A DNA stretch of 64,000 nucleotides from JAMXLJ01 sp036558745 (lineage in GTDB: Bacteria > Actinomycetota > Acidimicrobiia > IMCC26256 > JAMXLJ01). Within the stretch, counting starts at the first letter, position 1. Each line of letters opens with the position of its first letter. The position numbers were made by a program, and so were the translations under genes. This document shows, piece after piece, positions 34,992 through 44,070 of this stretch. A model generated the notes under the pieces. It had not been told where the DNA came from, made no database searches, and saw only the letters and a list, made by a program, of their open reading frames with translations. The stretch lies in NCBI GenBank assembly GCA_036558745.1, contig DATBEZ010000031.1, positions 1 to 64,000 on the forward strand, in the 5' to 3' direction.

Positions 34992-35208
34992 GGCGGTGGA
35001 CGTCGACGAGCTACCTCGGCCCTCGTGCCCCAACTCGGCCCCCCCAACCCGGACGCTGACCGAAGGAGTTTGGTGCGCGCTGCCACTCCTCGCAAGGGCG
35101 CGATACGCAATGCGTGCGCAACAACGTGTGAACTCCGGTTGCTTTGGCCCGGAATTTCCCGTGATTCCCGCGGCCGAGTGCGCGAGCCGCGGTCGCGCGA
35201 CCACAGGG
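34992..35208. other. Intergenic region upstream of the 4,6-dehydratase
   Basis: 217 bases between same-strand genes. It holds a hairpin CCGCGGC / GCCGCGG (35168-35174 / 35186-35192), a GGTCGCGCGACC palindrome (35191-35202) just after the GT2 stop, and ACGCA-A-TGCGT (35105-35115) nearer the dehydratase. A terminator for the upstream operon plus a promoter for the dehydratase is the simplest reading. Confidence 0.4.
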
Positions 35209-36105
35209 CTACGAATGCGCCGCGGCGCCCTCGCGGCGCCGCCGACGGAGCGTTTCGCCGAGCACCGCGAGCCGGCCTTCGAGCGTCCCGAGCCTGCCGC
35301 CCGCGACGAAGAGCCAGCGCGGTCGCCGCTCGCGCGACCACAACGCACCGAGGTTGCGCACGAGCCACACGAGGCCGCGCAGCTCGCGCCCGGGCGGCAC
35401 GTCGAAGCCGGCGCGTCGCACCATCGCGACCAACCTGGGCTGCACGCGCGCGTAGGCGCGCGCCTGCCGGTACACCGCGGCGACCGACGGGCGGTACCGG
35501 TAGTGCACGGCCGCGTCCTCGACGAAGGAGGGCGTGATGCCGACGCGCCACAAGCGGAACGCGAACTCGACGTCCTCTCCGGGGAGGTAGCGCTGGTCGA
35601 ACGGCCCGACGCGCGCGACCACGTCGCGACGCACGCCGAGGTTGCAGCCGTGGGCAAAGAGGAACACACCGGCGAAGTCGCCCGCGCGGTGCTCGGGTGC
35701 ACGCCCTCTCGACTCCGTGAGCCAGGGCGGGTTCAACCGATCCACCTCGAGCGGCCCGGTGACGTACTCGTGGCCGCGCAACGCGTCTCCCATCGCGCGG
35801 ACCCAGCCCCTCGCCACGACGTCGTCGGCGTCGCAGAACGCGACCGACGGCCCGTGCGCCGCGCACAGGCCGACGTTGCGGGCGTGCGCGACACCGCGTT
35901 GATCGGAGCCGTCGACCAGACGCACGCGAGCGTCGCGACTGTGGTAGCGCTCGACGACGTCGCGCGTCCCGTCGGTCGAGCCGTTGTCGACGACGATCAC
36001 CTCGAACGGTCGGTCCCATTCCTCGGCGAGCAGCGCGTCGAGCTGCTCCGCGATCGTCGCCTCGGCGTCGAGGGCCGGGACGACGACACTGAGCTCGGGC
36101 GTCAA
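35209..36105 (-). CDS. Family 2 glycosyltransferase
   Basis: 298 residues. GT-A motifs: ELSVVVPALDAEATIAEQLDAL, VIVVDNGSTDGT, VAFCDADDVVARGWVRAM (metal-binding DxD) and GEDVEFAFRLWRVG near the acceptor site. A TTG start is chosen because it overlaps the aminotransferase stop as TTGA, the pattern of the whole operon. Last gene of the six-gene chain. Its DRLNPPWL segment and C-terminal region are shared with the GT2 gene at 45210, so the two are paralogues probably using related donors. Confidence 0.86.
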   Translation of the reverse strand: MTPELSVVVPALDAEATIAEQLDALLAEEWDRPFEVIVVDNGSTDGTRDVVERYHSRDARVRLVDGSDQRGVAHARNVGLCAAHGPSVAFCDADDVVARGWVRAMGDALRGHEYVTGPLEVDRLNPPWLTESRGRAPEHRAGDFAGVFLFAHGCNLGVRRDVVARVGPFDQRYLPGEDVEFAFRLWRVGITPSFVEDAAVHYRYRPSVAAVYRQARAYARVQPRLVAMVRRAGFDVPPGRELRGLVWLVRNLGALWSRERRPRWLFVAGGRLGTLEGRLAVLGETLRRRRREGAAAHS

Positions 36106-37271
36106 CCCACACCCGCGGCCGCGACCGCGGAGCCCTGCTCGTGCACGTCGGCGAGCACGGACGCGATCCGGTCCACGTCGTGGAGGCGCAGGTCACGGTA
36201 CAGAGGCAGGCTGACGACCCGGGCCGCGACCTCGTCGGTGACGGGGAGCGCCCGGGTGACGTCGCCGGCGTGCGAGCGCTGACGGTGCACCGGCGGATCG
36301 AAGTAGCAGCGCGTGTCGACACCCTCGGCTCGCAGCGCGGTGACCAGCCCGTCGCGTGACACGCCGAAGGCGTCGGGGTCGAGCGCGATCGTGAAGTCCT
36401 TCCACGTCGGGCGGTCGGATGCAGGAACGCGTTGCACCGCGATGCCCGGCACCGACGCCAGTGCCGACGCGTAGCGCGCCGCGAGCGCGTGGCGCGTCTC
36501 GAGATGCTCGTCGAGGTCGTCGAGCGACTCGAGCGCGACCGCGGCGTGCAGCTCCGACATGCGCGCGTTCAACCCGACGAAGCGCGTGTCGTAGTCGCCC
36601 GGGTTGCCGTAGTCGCGGCCGATGCGCACCGTGTGGGCGACGTCGTCCCGGTTCGTCGCGACGAGACCACCTTCACCCGCGACGACGGGCTTGGTCGGGC
36701 TGAGGCTGAACACCTCGGCGTCGCCGAACCCGCCGACCGGTCGGTCGGCGTGCAGCGCGCCGAGCGCGGCCGCGCCGTCGAACACGATCGGGACCCCGGC
36801 GCGACGCGCGAGCTCCTCGACCTCCGGCGGCCGGCACGGCGCGCCGAAGAGATGCACGGCCATGAGCCCGCCCGCGCCGTCGAGGTTCGCGGCCGCGTCG
36901 TCGAGGTCGACCTGGAACGTGTCGCGGTCGCACTCGACGAAGCGCGGGGCAACGCCGTTCCACGAGATCGCGTGCGCCGACGCGGAGAACGTGAAGCTCG
37001 GCACCACGACAGGACCCGCGGGAGCGACGGCGCGCAGGGCGAGCATCAGGCCCGACGTGCAGCACGACACCGCGACGACGTGCCGGCAGCCGAACCGCTC
37101 GGCCGCGGTCTCCTCGAGCTCGCGAACGAGCGGACCGTTCGTGAGCATGCCGCGCTCATACGACGGCGCCAGGCGCGCGACGACCCGCTCCATCGGCGGC
37201 ACCGGCGGGCGGGCGAACGCGACACCGTCGGGGAACGCCGGGGCGCCGCCCAGAACCGCGAGCGTCGTCAC
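36102..37271 (-). CDS. DegT/DnrJ/EryC1/StrS-family sugar aminotransferase
   Basis: 389 residues. A PLP enzyme that typically transaminates a keto sugar nucleotide. The PLP Lys lies in FSLSPTKPVVAGEGG; MLTNGPLVRELEETAAERFG, VPSFTFSASAHAI and GLNARMSELHAAVAL are family blocks. It probably acts on the 4-keto product of the CapD-type dehydratase, although keto-sugar position cannot be proven. The GTG start overlaps the carbamoyltransferase stop (GTGA) and the stop overlaps the GT2 start, so translation is coupled on both sides. Confidence 0.88.
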   Translation of the reverse strand: MTTLAVLGGAPAFPDGVAFARPPVPPMERVVARLAPSYERGMLTNGPLVRELEETAAERFGCRHVVAVSCCTSGLMLALRAVAPAGPVVVPSFTFSASAHAISWNGVAPRFVECDRDTFQVDLDDAAANLDGAGGLMAVHLFGAPCRPPEVEELARRAGVPIVFDGAAALGALHADRPVGGFGDAEVFSLSPTKPVVAGEGGLVATNRDDVAHTVRIGRDYGNPGDYDTRFVGLNARMSELHAAVALESLDDLDEHLETRHALAARYASALASVPGIAVQRVPASDRPTWKDFTIALDPDAFGVSRDGLVTALRAEGVDTRCYFDPPVHRQRSHAGDVTRALPVTDEVAARVVSLPLYRDLRLHDVDRIASVLADVHEQGSAVAAAGVG

Positions 37272-38971
37272 TTCTCGATCCGCACGTTGCCGAGGTACAA
37301 GACGTCCAGCCCGCACGAGAAGAATGTCCGGATCGCGTCCTGTGGGGTGCACACGATCGGCTCGCCGTTCAGGTTGAAGCTCGTGTTCAGCACGATGGGC
37401 ACCCCGGTCTTGTCGTGGAACGAGCGGATGAGCGCGTGGAAGCGCGGGCTGGTCGTCTCGTCGACCGACTGGAGCCGCCCGCTGCCGTCGGCGTGGACCA
37501 CCGCGGGCACCTCGGCCGCGCGCTCCGGACGGAACCGGTGCACCTGCTCCATGAAGGGCACGTGGGTGCCGGGCGGGCACTCGAACCACTCCTCGACGTC
37601 GCCGGCGAGGATGGCGGGCGCGAAGGGGCGGAAGCTCTCGCGGTACTTCACCGCCGCGTTCACGAGGTCCTTCGCGTCCGCCGAACGCGGGTCGGCGAGG
37701 ATCGAGCGGTTCCCCAGCGCGCGCTGGCCGAACTCCATCCGGCCCTGGAACCACCCGACGAGGCGGCCCGCGACGAGGTCGGACGCGGCCGCCTCCGACG
37801 GGTCGTCGACGACGGTGGCGTTCGGCGCCTTGACCGCGTCGACCACCCGGCGGCACTCGTCGTCACCGAACGAGGGACCCCAGTAGTTGTGCGCGGGCGG
37901 GACGGGTGGCCGCTCGCCCGTGCGCTCCGCGTGCAGCCACAGCGCGGCCCCGACCGACGTGCCGGAGTCGTCGGGACAGCTGGTCACGAAGCACTCGTCG
38001 AACGGCGTGAGCTCGGTGAGGCGGCCGTTGAAGACGCTGTTCATGGCGCACCCGCCCGAGAGCACGACCCGGTCGAGCCCGGTGCGGTCGTGCAGCACCG
38101 TGAGCACCGACGTCATCGTCTCCACGAACACCTGCTGCAGCGCGGCCGCGATCCGCTCGTGACGAGGCGTGATCTCGTCGTCGCGGGCACGCGGCGGACC
38201 GAACGTCGCGACGAAGCGGTCCGAGTACATCTTCGGGTGCCAGTGGTTGAAGAACTCGAACGACTCGAGGGCGAGGGTCAGGCCGCCGGTGCCGTCGACA
38301 CGGATCAGGTCGCGCATCGGCTCGAGGAACTCGTTGTCGGCGTCCGCGTACGACGCGAGCGCCATCACCTTCCACTCGTCGGAGTCGGCCGTGAACCCGA
38401 GGAACTGGGTCACCGTGCCGTAGAGCTGGCCGAGCGAGTGCGGGTAGTCGGTCTCGTGCAGCACGTCGAGCGTCGTGCCCCGCACGCGGCCGAGCAGCTC
38501 GGTCTGGCGCTCGGCCCGCCCGTCGAGGATCGCGACCGCGCACTCGTCGTAGGGCGACAGGTACACGGCGTTGCCCACGTGCGACAGGTAGTGCTGCACG
38601 TAGGTGATCGGCGGCGCGTCGGGCCACAGATCCTGGAACGTCGCGGTCGGACCCGCGTGCTCGTGCGCGAGACCGAGGAGGCGCGCCGGCACCTGCTGGA
38701 GGTGCTCGGTGCGCCACCGCCGCGCGTTCAGGTAGCCCGACGGCGTGGTCTCGAGGTCGATCACCGGGTTCCACGCCACCGCGATCTCGTCGAGGTCGGC
38801 CATCGTGAGCCCCGCCTGGTCGAGACAGGCCTGGACCGCGCGCGCCGGGAAGACGTTGCTCATCTTCTTGCGGTCGAGCCGCTCCTCCGGGATCGCGACG
38901 ACCACCTCGCCGTCGACGACGACGCACGCGGAGCAGATGAAGACGTCGTGGCAGATCCCCAGGATCTTCAT
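37268..38971 (-). CDS. Carbamoyltransferase (NodU/CmcH family)
   Basis: 567 residues. Makes carbamoyl-adenylate from carbamoyl phosphate and ATP and passes the carbamoyl to a hydroxyl, here probably a sugar. The N-terminal Kae1-like domain starts MKILGICHDVFICSACVVVDGEVV; its VQHYLSHVGNAVYLSPYDECAVAILDG corresponds to the metal-binding His block, with the first His replaced by Gln (QHYLSH). The C-terminal YrdC-like domain has MEFGQRALGNRSILADPR, FRPFAPAIL and VLNTSFN. ATGA and GTGA overlaps join it to its neighbours. Carbamoylated sugars occur in Nod factors and some capsules. Confidence 0.88.
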   Translation of the reverse strand: MKILGICHDVFICSACVVVDGEVVVAIPEERLDRKKMSNVFPARAVQACLDQAGLTMADLDEIAVAWNPVIDLETTPSGYLNARRWRTEHLQQVPARLLGLAHEHAGPTATFQDLWPDAPPITYVQHYLSHVGNAVYLSPYDECAVAILDGRAERQTELLGRVRGTTLDVLHETDYPHSLGQLYGTVTQFLGFTADSDEWKVMALASYADADNEFLEPMRDLIRVDGTGGLTLALESFEFFNHWHPKMYSDRFVATFGPPRARDDEITPRHERIAAALQQVFVETMTSVLTVLHDRTGLDRVVLSGGCAMNSVFNGRLTELTPFDECFVTSCPDDSGTSVGAALWLHAERTGERPPVPPAHNYWGPSFGDDECRRVVDAVKAPNATVVDDPSEAAASDLVAGRLVGWFQGRMEFGQRALGNRSILADPRSADAKDLVNAAVKYRESFRPFAPAILAGDVEEWFECPPGTHVPFMEQVHRFRPERAAEVPAVVHADGSGRLQSVDETTSPRFHALIRSFHDKTGVPIVLNTSFNLNGEPIVCTPQDAIRTFFSCGLDVLYLGNVRIEK

Positions 38972-39660
38972 GTCTGGGTCGCTCCCGCTCCCGCTCCGGG
39001 GGGCTGCGCCCGGCGGAGCTCCGCTTCGCTCCCCGTCATGGCAAGTTCGCCTTCCTCTTCTCCGTAATTCGGCATCGTTGCATGCCCCGGTTGCGCGATG
39101 CCCCGGCGCGTCACGAGTGCCGGGATCGTGCGGGCCAGGATGGCAAGGTCGAGCGCGAGCGAGCGGTGGTCCACGTACCAGACGTCGAGCGCGAACTTCT
39201 CCTCCCACGACAGGGAGTTGCGCCCGCTGATCTGGACCAGGCCGGTGATGCCGGGGCGCACCTCGTGGCGGCGGCCCTGCTCGGGCGTGTAACGCTCGAG
39301 GTACTCCATCAGCAGCGGGCGCGGTCCGACGAGGCTCATCTCGCCGCGCAGCACGTTCACGAGCTCGGGCAGCTCGTCGATGCTCGACGAACGCAGGAAC
39401 CGTCCGAACCCGGTGAGGCGCTCGTGATCGGGACGCAGCCGGCCGTCGGCAGCGCGGGCGTCGGTCATGGTGCGGAACTTGAGGAGCGTGAAGGGCACGC
39501 CGTCGCGGCCCGGGCGCCGGTGGCGGAAGATGACCGGCCTGCCGAGCAGGAAGCGCACGAGCACCGCGGTCACCGCGGTCACGGGCGCGGTCACTACCAG
39601 CCCGACCGACGCGACCACCACGTCCATGCCGCGCTTCACGCGCTCCTCGGTTCGCGTCAT
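38968..39660 (-). CDS. Undecaprenyl-phosphate sugar phosphotransferase (initiating enzyme)
   Basis: 230 residues. Short bacterial sugar transferase: one N-terminal membrane helix (VVVASVGLVVTAPVTAVTAV), then VIFRHRRPGRDGVPFTLLKFRTM, SSIDELPELVNVLRGEMSLVGPRPLL and VRPGITGLVQISGRNSLSWEEK. It would start repeat-unit synthesis by moving a sugar-1-phosphate (often a HexNAc or diacetyl-bacillosamine) to the lipid carrier at the inner membrane face. The large WbaP-type N-terminal region is absent. ATGA overlaps on both sides. Confidence 0.9.
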   Translation of the reverse strand: MTRTEERVKRGMDVVVASVGLVVTAPVTAVTAVLVRFLLGRPVIFRHRRPGRDGVPFTLLKFRTMTDARAADGRLRPDHERLTGFGRFLRSSSIDELPELVNVLRGEMSLVGPRPLLMEYLERYTPEQGRRHEVRPGITGLVQISGRNSLSWEEKFALDVWYVDHRSLALDLAILARTIPALVTRRGIAQPGHATMPNYGEEEGELAMTGSEAELRRAQPPGAGAGATQT

Positions 39661-40832
39661 GCGACCCTCGCCATGGGCTGCCCCGCGTGCAGCAGGCGGT
39701 CGTAGACGCCGAGGGTGAGCTCGATGACGTGGCGCTGGTCGAACTCGCGCCGTGCCTTCTCGCGCGCCGCCGCGCCCATGCGGCGGCGTGTCTCGGGTTC
39801 GCGCGCGAGCGCGGCGATCGCGCCGGCCAGCGCGCCCGCGTCACGAACAGGGACGAGCGTTCCCGTCACACCGTCGTCGACGACCTGGCGGCAGCCGCGC
39901 ACGTCGGTCGCGACGACGGGGACGCCCATGGCGGCGGCCTCCATCGCGGCACGCGGAAAGCCTTCGCGGTACGTCGCCAAGGCGAAGACGTCCATCGCGC
40001 TGTAGAGCGCTTCGACGTCGTCGCGCAGGCCGAGGAACGTCACACCGCCGTCGCGCTCGGCCGCGGCGATGTCGGCAGCGGTGACGGCGTCGGCCTTGCC
40101 GTCGTCGCCGGGCCCGATGACGACGACCCGGACCGATGGTGCGAGCGTGCGCAGGCGGGCCGCGGCGTCGAACACCTCGCGGTACCCCTTCTGCCACACG
40201 AGCCGGCCGACGACCCCGCACACGATCTCGTCGTCGCGCACGCCGAGCGCGGCCCGCGTTCCGGCCCGGTCGCGGCCCGCGCGCTCGGGGTCGAAGCGGG
40301 CGAGATCGATGCCGTTGCCCAGCAGGTGCAGCTTGCGCCCGGGGATCCGGAGCCGGCGCAGGACCTCGAGGTCCTCGGGGTTCTGGACGAGCTCGGCGTC
40401 CGAGCACGTCGCCGCGATGCGCTCGAGCGTGTAGACCGCGGCCCGCTTGGCCAGGCGGTCCTCGGGGAGCGCGTACAGGCCGTGGCACGTGTGCACGACC
40501 GCGGGCACACGCGCCGCGCGCGCCCCGATTCGCCCGTAGACCCCGGGCTTGGGGTTGTGGGTGTGCACGATGTCGGGTCGCAGCTCGCGAAAGAGCGAGT
40601 AGAGCTCGCGCAGCGCGAGGACATCACGCTGGGGCGCGACCGCGCGCGTCGCGTGGGCCAGCGCGCGGTGCGGGATGTCCCACCCGTCCAGCTGCTCGAC
40701 CCACCGTCCGGGCGCAGACGCGGTGACGACGTCATAGCCCGCGGCGCGGAACGCGCGCAGCTGCGGACCGAGCAGGGTCACCAGGCTGATGTCGGTCGTG
40801 GTGACGTGGAGCAGGCGGGGACGGCGCGTCAC
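39657..40832 (-). CDS. Family 4 glycosyltransferase
   Basis: 391 residues, GT-B fold. N-terminal LLHVTTTDISLVTLLGPQLRAF; the C-terminal Rossmann half has VCGVVGRLVWQKGYREVFDAAARL and the EX7E motif YREGFPRAAMEAAAMGVPVVATDVRGCRQVV. It resembles the CapM/PglA-type transferases that add the second sugar to the lipid-linked one. That fits its position just before the initiating transferase. Overlaps of four bases at both ends (GTGA with the deacetylase, ATGA with the sugar transferase). Confidence 0.88.
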   Translation of the reverse strand: MTRRPRLLHVTTTDISLVTLLGPQLRAFRAAGYDVVTASAPGRWVEQLDGWDIPHRALAHATRAVAPQRDVLALRELYSLFRELRPDIVHTHNPKPGVYGRIGARAARVPAVVHTCHGLYALPEDRLAKRAAVYTLERIAATCSDAELVQNPEDLEVLRRLRIPGRKLHLLGNGIDLARFDPERAGRDRAGTRAALGVRDDEIVCGVVGRLVWQKGYREVFDAAARLRTLAPSVRVVVIGPGDDGKADAVTAADIAAAERDGGVTFLGLRDDVEALYSAMDVFALATYREGFPRAAMEAAAMGVPVVATDVRGCRQVVDDGVTGTLVPVRDAGALAGAIAALAREPETRRRMGAAAREKARREFDQRHVIELTLGVYDRLLHAGQPMARVA

Positions 40833-41656
40833 GTCGTCGCCTTCGCGTAGCGCAACCGGTTGAGGGCGCGCCGCACGTCGTCCTCGAGCCGGAGACCACC
40901 GCGCGTCTTGGCGTCGAACCAGCGCATCCCGTCGGCGACCTGGATCGGCGAGCGGGCCAGCCGGTACCGGTCGGTCCGGCCGTACGGATTCGCGCGGGTG
41001 CCCGCGAGCGCGGCCGAGCGGAACCGCGACCGCACCGCGCGCTCGGCGTCCGGCGACCCGGCCACCGCCTTCGGGTACGCGAAGTGCGACGCGTCGACGC
41101 CGAGGCGTTCGCCGATCAGGCCGACCGAACGGTCGAGCTCGTCGGCGACGACCGGCACCGGCGCGCGGTCGAGCAGGCGGTGGGTATGGGTGTGCGAGCC
41201 GACGGTGACGAGCCCCGTGCTCAGCGCGTCCTTCAACGCCGCCCACGTCAGCGGGCGCGCGTCGTGCGACATGGGGCGCCGCTCCTCCACGAACGCGGTC
41301 GCGAGGTAGAGCGTGGCCGGCACCCGGTGGCGCTCGAGCACGGGGACCGCGTGGTCGGCAAAGTCGGCGGTCCCGTCGTCGAAGGTGACGACGACGGGAT
41401 CGTGCGGCGGTGGCACCGGGAGCGCGAGCAGGGCGAGCGCGGCGTCGAGGGTCACGACGCCCGGGCCGGCCGCGAGCGCGGCCATCTGGGCGTCGAAGGT
41501 GTCGCGGGCGAGGTCGAGCTGGCGACGGCTGCCGCCATCGACCCGGTGGTAGCAGAGGACCACCACGCCCCGGTCGGGGCGGCGGACGCGATCGGTCGCC
41601 TCGGCCGAGACCTTCACCACACGGAGCGCGAAGGCCTTGACGCCCTGTGTTCTCAC
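40829..41656 (-). CDS. Polysaccharide deacetylase (NodB-like, CE4)
   Basis: 275 residues. GVVVLCYHRVDGG, then VVVTFDDGTADFADHAVPVLERHRVPATLYLATAFV with the catalytic/metal Asp, and the metal-binding VGSHTHTHRLL. No signal peptide is visible, so it may act in the cytoplasm on a lipid-linked or nucleotide sugar, or be exported otherwise. The GTG at 41656 has GAGGAG upstream. First gene of the chain in which six genes follow with NTGA overlaps; the 161 bases before it should hold the operon promoter. Confidence 0.87.
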   Translation of the reverse strand: MRTQGVKAFALRVVKVSAEATDRVRRPDRGVVVLCYHRVDGGSRRQLDLARDTFDAQMAALAAGPGVVTLDAALALLALPVPPPHDPVVVTFDDGTADFADHAVPVLERHRVPATLYLATAFVEERRPMSHDARPLTWAALKDALSTGLVTVGSHTHTHRLLDRAPVPVVADELDRSVGLIGERLGVDASHFAYPKAVAGSPDAERAVRSRFRSAALAGTRANPYGRTDRYRLARSPIQVADGMRWFDAKTRGGLRLEDDVRRALNRLRYAKATT

Positions 41657-41754
41657 CGGCTGCGCTCCTCGGGGCACGGTCCGGGCAGCGTAGACGCTGC
41701 TCCTGCGACGGGGCAGGGCGACGCGCGAGGGAATTCGCCCCTCCGCCACCGCCG

Positions 41755-41797
41755 GTTGGGACGCTGATCGGCTCATACGCCCGATGAGCGCCCCAAC
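41755..41797 (-). terminator. Hairpin after the GNAT gene
   Basis: GTTGGGACGCTGATCGG (41755-41771) pairs with CCGATGAGCGCCCCAAC (41781-41797) with two mismatches and a nine-base loop, 20 bases past the GNAT stop. It shares the outer GTTGGGAC with the hairpin at 9124. No T tract. Confidence 0.5.
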
Positions 41798-41817
41798 TCG
41801 GGGAGACGAGCGCCCCC

Positions 41818-42822
41818 TCAGAAGAGCTCGATGTCGCCCAGGCTCACGTCCCAGTCCGAGCGCGGCGGCATCGGGCGCTCGCACACGTCGCGCCAGGTGA
41901 AGATCGGTCCCTGGCCGGGCAGGCGCACGAAGCCGCCGCTCGCGACCGCCTCCCGGCCGACCCGGATCACGTAGTCGGCGTCGACCGCGTGGACGAGGCG
42001 GCGCACCAACGCCCTCTCCGCGCGCGGGTCGCCACCGGACGAGAGCACGTCGGCCAGCACCGCCTCACGCGCGGCGCCGCGCCCGCGCACGCGGAACAGC
42101 ACCAGCCCGTGCTCCGGTCCGCCGGGCGCGGACAGCGCCCGGTACGCCACGAGGTCCGTGCCGTAGCGCCACGCGAGGAACTCCGGCGTGCGGGCGGTGC
42201 GCAGGCCCGAGGCCGGCGGTTGCGACGCGAGCAGCGCGCGGACCTCGTCGTGGCGCGCGAGCACGTCGGCCGCCGGCTCGCCGACGGTCGACGGCTCCGA
42301 CCACCGGCTCGCCGCGACACGCGCGCGCGCGATCCGCACGAGACCCGCGGGCGACCGCGGCCGCACCGTGACGGGGATGCGCCCGACGACCTGCCAGCCC
42401 ATCTTGAGGTAGCCCGGCCGGCTCTTGTCGTTCGGCGTGTTGAACACGAAGCCGACACCTTCGGCGCGCAATGCGTCGAGCGCGTGCATCGTGAGCTTTG
42501 TGAAGATGCCGCGACCCTGGTAGTCGGGGTGGGTCGCGGTGTCGACCGCGCGCACCGCCGAGACGGGCGTGCCGTCGCGCTCGAACCGCCACCGCATGAG
42601 GACGCGGAAGCCCGCGAGCCGTTCACCGTCGACCGCGACCCACATCGGCGACGGCCCGAACGCGTTGTCCTCGTGCTTCCACGCGAACAGGCGCTCGAAG
42701 CGCGGGTCGTCGGCCTCGCGACCGAGCGAGACCGCGAGCAGGGCGATGATCGCGTCGCGGTCGCCCGCGACCGCGGGACGGATCAGGAGGTCGGGCGCGC
42801 CCGAGCCCGCGCTCGCGGTCAC
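41818..42822 (-). CDS. GNAT-family acetyltransferase
   Basis: 334 residues. The N-terminal ~150 residues are a GNAT fold: LLIRPAVAGDRDAIIALLAVSL at the start and ATHPDYQGRGIFTKLTMHALDAL as the acetyl-CoA pyrophosphate loop (Q-x-x-G-x-G/A type). A second, less clear domain follows, with WRYGTDLVAYRAL and WRDVCERPMPP. Gene context suggests N-acetylation of an amino sugar, but this is inference. GTG overlaps the GT4 stop (GTGA). Followed by a hairpin, so it ends a two-gene unit. Confidence 0.78.
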   Translation of the reverse strand: MTASAGSGAPDLLIRPAVAGDRDAIIALLAVSLGREADDPRFERLFAWKHEDNAFGPSPMWVAVDGERLAGFRVLMRWRFERDGTPVSAVRAVDTATHPDYQGRGIFTKLTMHALDALRAEGVGFVFNTPNDKSRPGYLKMGWQVVGRIPVTVRPRSPAGLVRIARARVAASRWSEPSTVGEPAADVLARHDEVRALLASQPPASGLRTARTPEFLAWRYGTDLVAYRALSAPGGPEHGLVLFRVRGRGAAREAVLADVLSSGGDPRAERALVRRLVHAVDADYVIRVGREAVASGGFVRLPGQGPIFTWRDVCERPMPPRSDWDVSLGDIELF

Positions 42823-43958
42823 CGGGCCAGCACCTCGCGGTAGATGTCCTCGAGACGCCGGGCCGCCACCCGGATGTCGAACGTCTCGCTCCTCGCCTGC
42901 GCCGCGGCGCCCATCGCCGCCCGTCGTCGGGGATCCGCCGCAAGCGCGGTGAGCGCGTCCGCGAGCGCTTCGGGCTGCTTGGGCGGCACGAGCAGGCCCT
43001 CCACACCGTCGGTCACTGCTTCGGGCACGCCGCCGACCGCGGTCGCCACGACGGGCAACCCGAGCGCGAGCGCCTCCATGACCGCGACCGGCAACCCCTC
43101 GTTGTCGGACGCGAGGGTGAACAGGTCGCACGCGGCGAGCACGCGCACCGCGTCGTCGCGCCGGCCGAGCAGCAGCACCCGGTTGCCGAGACCGAGCTGC
43201 GCGTGCAGCGCGCGGGTCTCGCTCTCGAGCTGGCCCTGACCCACGGCGACGATGCGCACCGCGACGCCGCGGTCGCGCAGGACGCACGCGGCCGCGAGCA
43301 GGTTGGGGTAGTCCTTCTGGGCCCGGAAGTTGGCGACGGTCCCGACGACGACCTCGTCGGCGCGAAGACCGAGCTCGGCCCGCACGTGGTCGCGGCACGC
43401 GCGCTGGCGGCGCACCTCGTCGAGGACCACCCCGTGCACGACCACCTCGGTACGGGCCTGCAGACGCGGCGGCAGCGTCGCGTGCACCTGGGTCGAGACC
43501 GCGACGTCGGCGTCGTCGAGCGCGTACGTCGCGCCGCACAACCACCGGGTCGGACGGGCGAAGCTGTGCCACGTGTTGTGCAGCGTGTACACGAGGCGCG
43601 GGCGACGGGCGCGCGGCAAGGTGCGCACGACGAGCCGTGCGATACCGGCCGGGTACGGGGAGTGCGCATGGAGGACGTCGACGGGTTCGCGGACCAGCCG
43701 GCGGCGCAACCGCGCGGCCCAGCGGAGGTCGCGCTCGTCGTGCACCTCCAGGCAGCGACTGGGCACGCCGAGCGCGGCGAGCTCGCCGACCAGCGCGTCC
43801 TTCCACGGGAGGAGGTAGTCGACCTCGAACGCGAACCCGTCGCGGGCATGCGCCGCGGCAGACGCCACCAGGAGGCGCTCCGCGCCGCCCGGTCCGAGCC
43901 CCTTCACGAGCCACAGGACGCGCACCGGTCGCGCCGGGTGCGTCGGGGCCTGCGCCAT
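42819..43958 (-). CDS. Family 4 glycosyltransferase
   Basis: 379 residues. The GT-B core is complete: VLWLVKGLGPGGAERLLVASAAAHA, the middle VVVGTVANFRAQKDYPNLLAAACVL, and the donor-site NEGLPVAVMEALALGLPVVATAVGGVPEAV with both Glu of EX7E. Coupled by GTGA to the GNAT gene downstream. Divergent from the next glycosyltransferase gene across 112 bases. Donor and linkage cannot be read. Confidence 0.88.
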   Translation of the reverse strand: MAQAPTHPARPVRVLWLVKGLGPGGAERLLVASAAAHARDGFAFEVDYLLPWKDALVGELAALGVPSRCLEVHDERDLRWAARLRRRLVREPVDVLHAHSPYPAGIARLVVRTLPRARRPRLVYTLHNTWHSFARPTRWLCGATYALDDADVAVSTQVHATLPPRLQARTEVVVHGVVLDEVRRQRACRDHVRAELGLRADEVVVGTVANFRAQKDYPNLLAAACVLRDRGVAVRIVAVGQGQLESETRALHAQLGLGNRVLLLGRRDDAVRVLAACDLFTLASDNEGLPVAVMEALALGLPVVATAVGGVPEAVTDGVEGLLVPPKQPEALADALTALAADPRRRAAMGAAAQARSETFDIRVAARRLEDIYREVLAR

Positions 43959-44070
43959 CGGCGAGCAGGGTACCTAACACACCCGCTCACCACGGCGGAA
44001 GCGCGCGCACGGGCCCGGGAACCGGGGAGGAGTTCGGTAACCTGCGGCGCCGGCCGCCCGGCGGGAGACC

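Noticed and set aside
32829..35537. 902-codon plus-strand open frame
   Set aside because: Antisense to the 4,6-dehydratase and GT39 genes; no domain, typical high-GC shadow.
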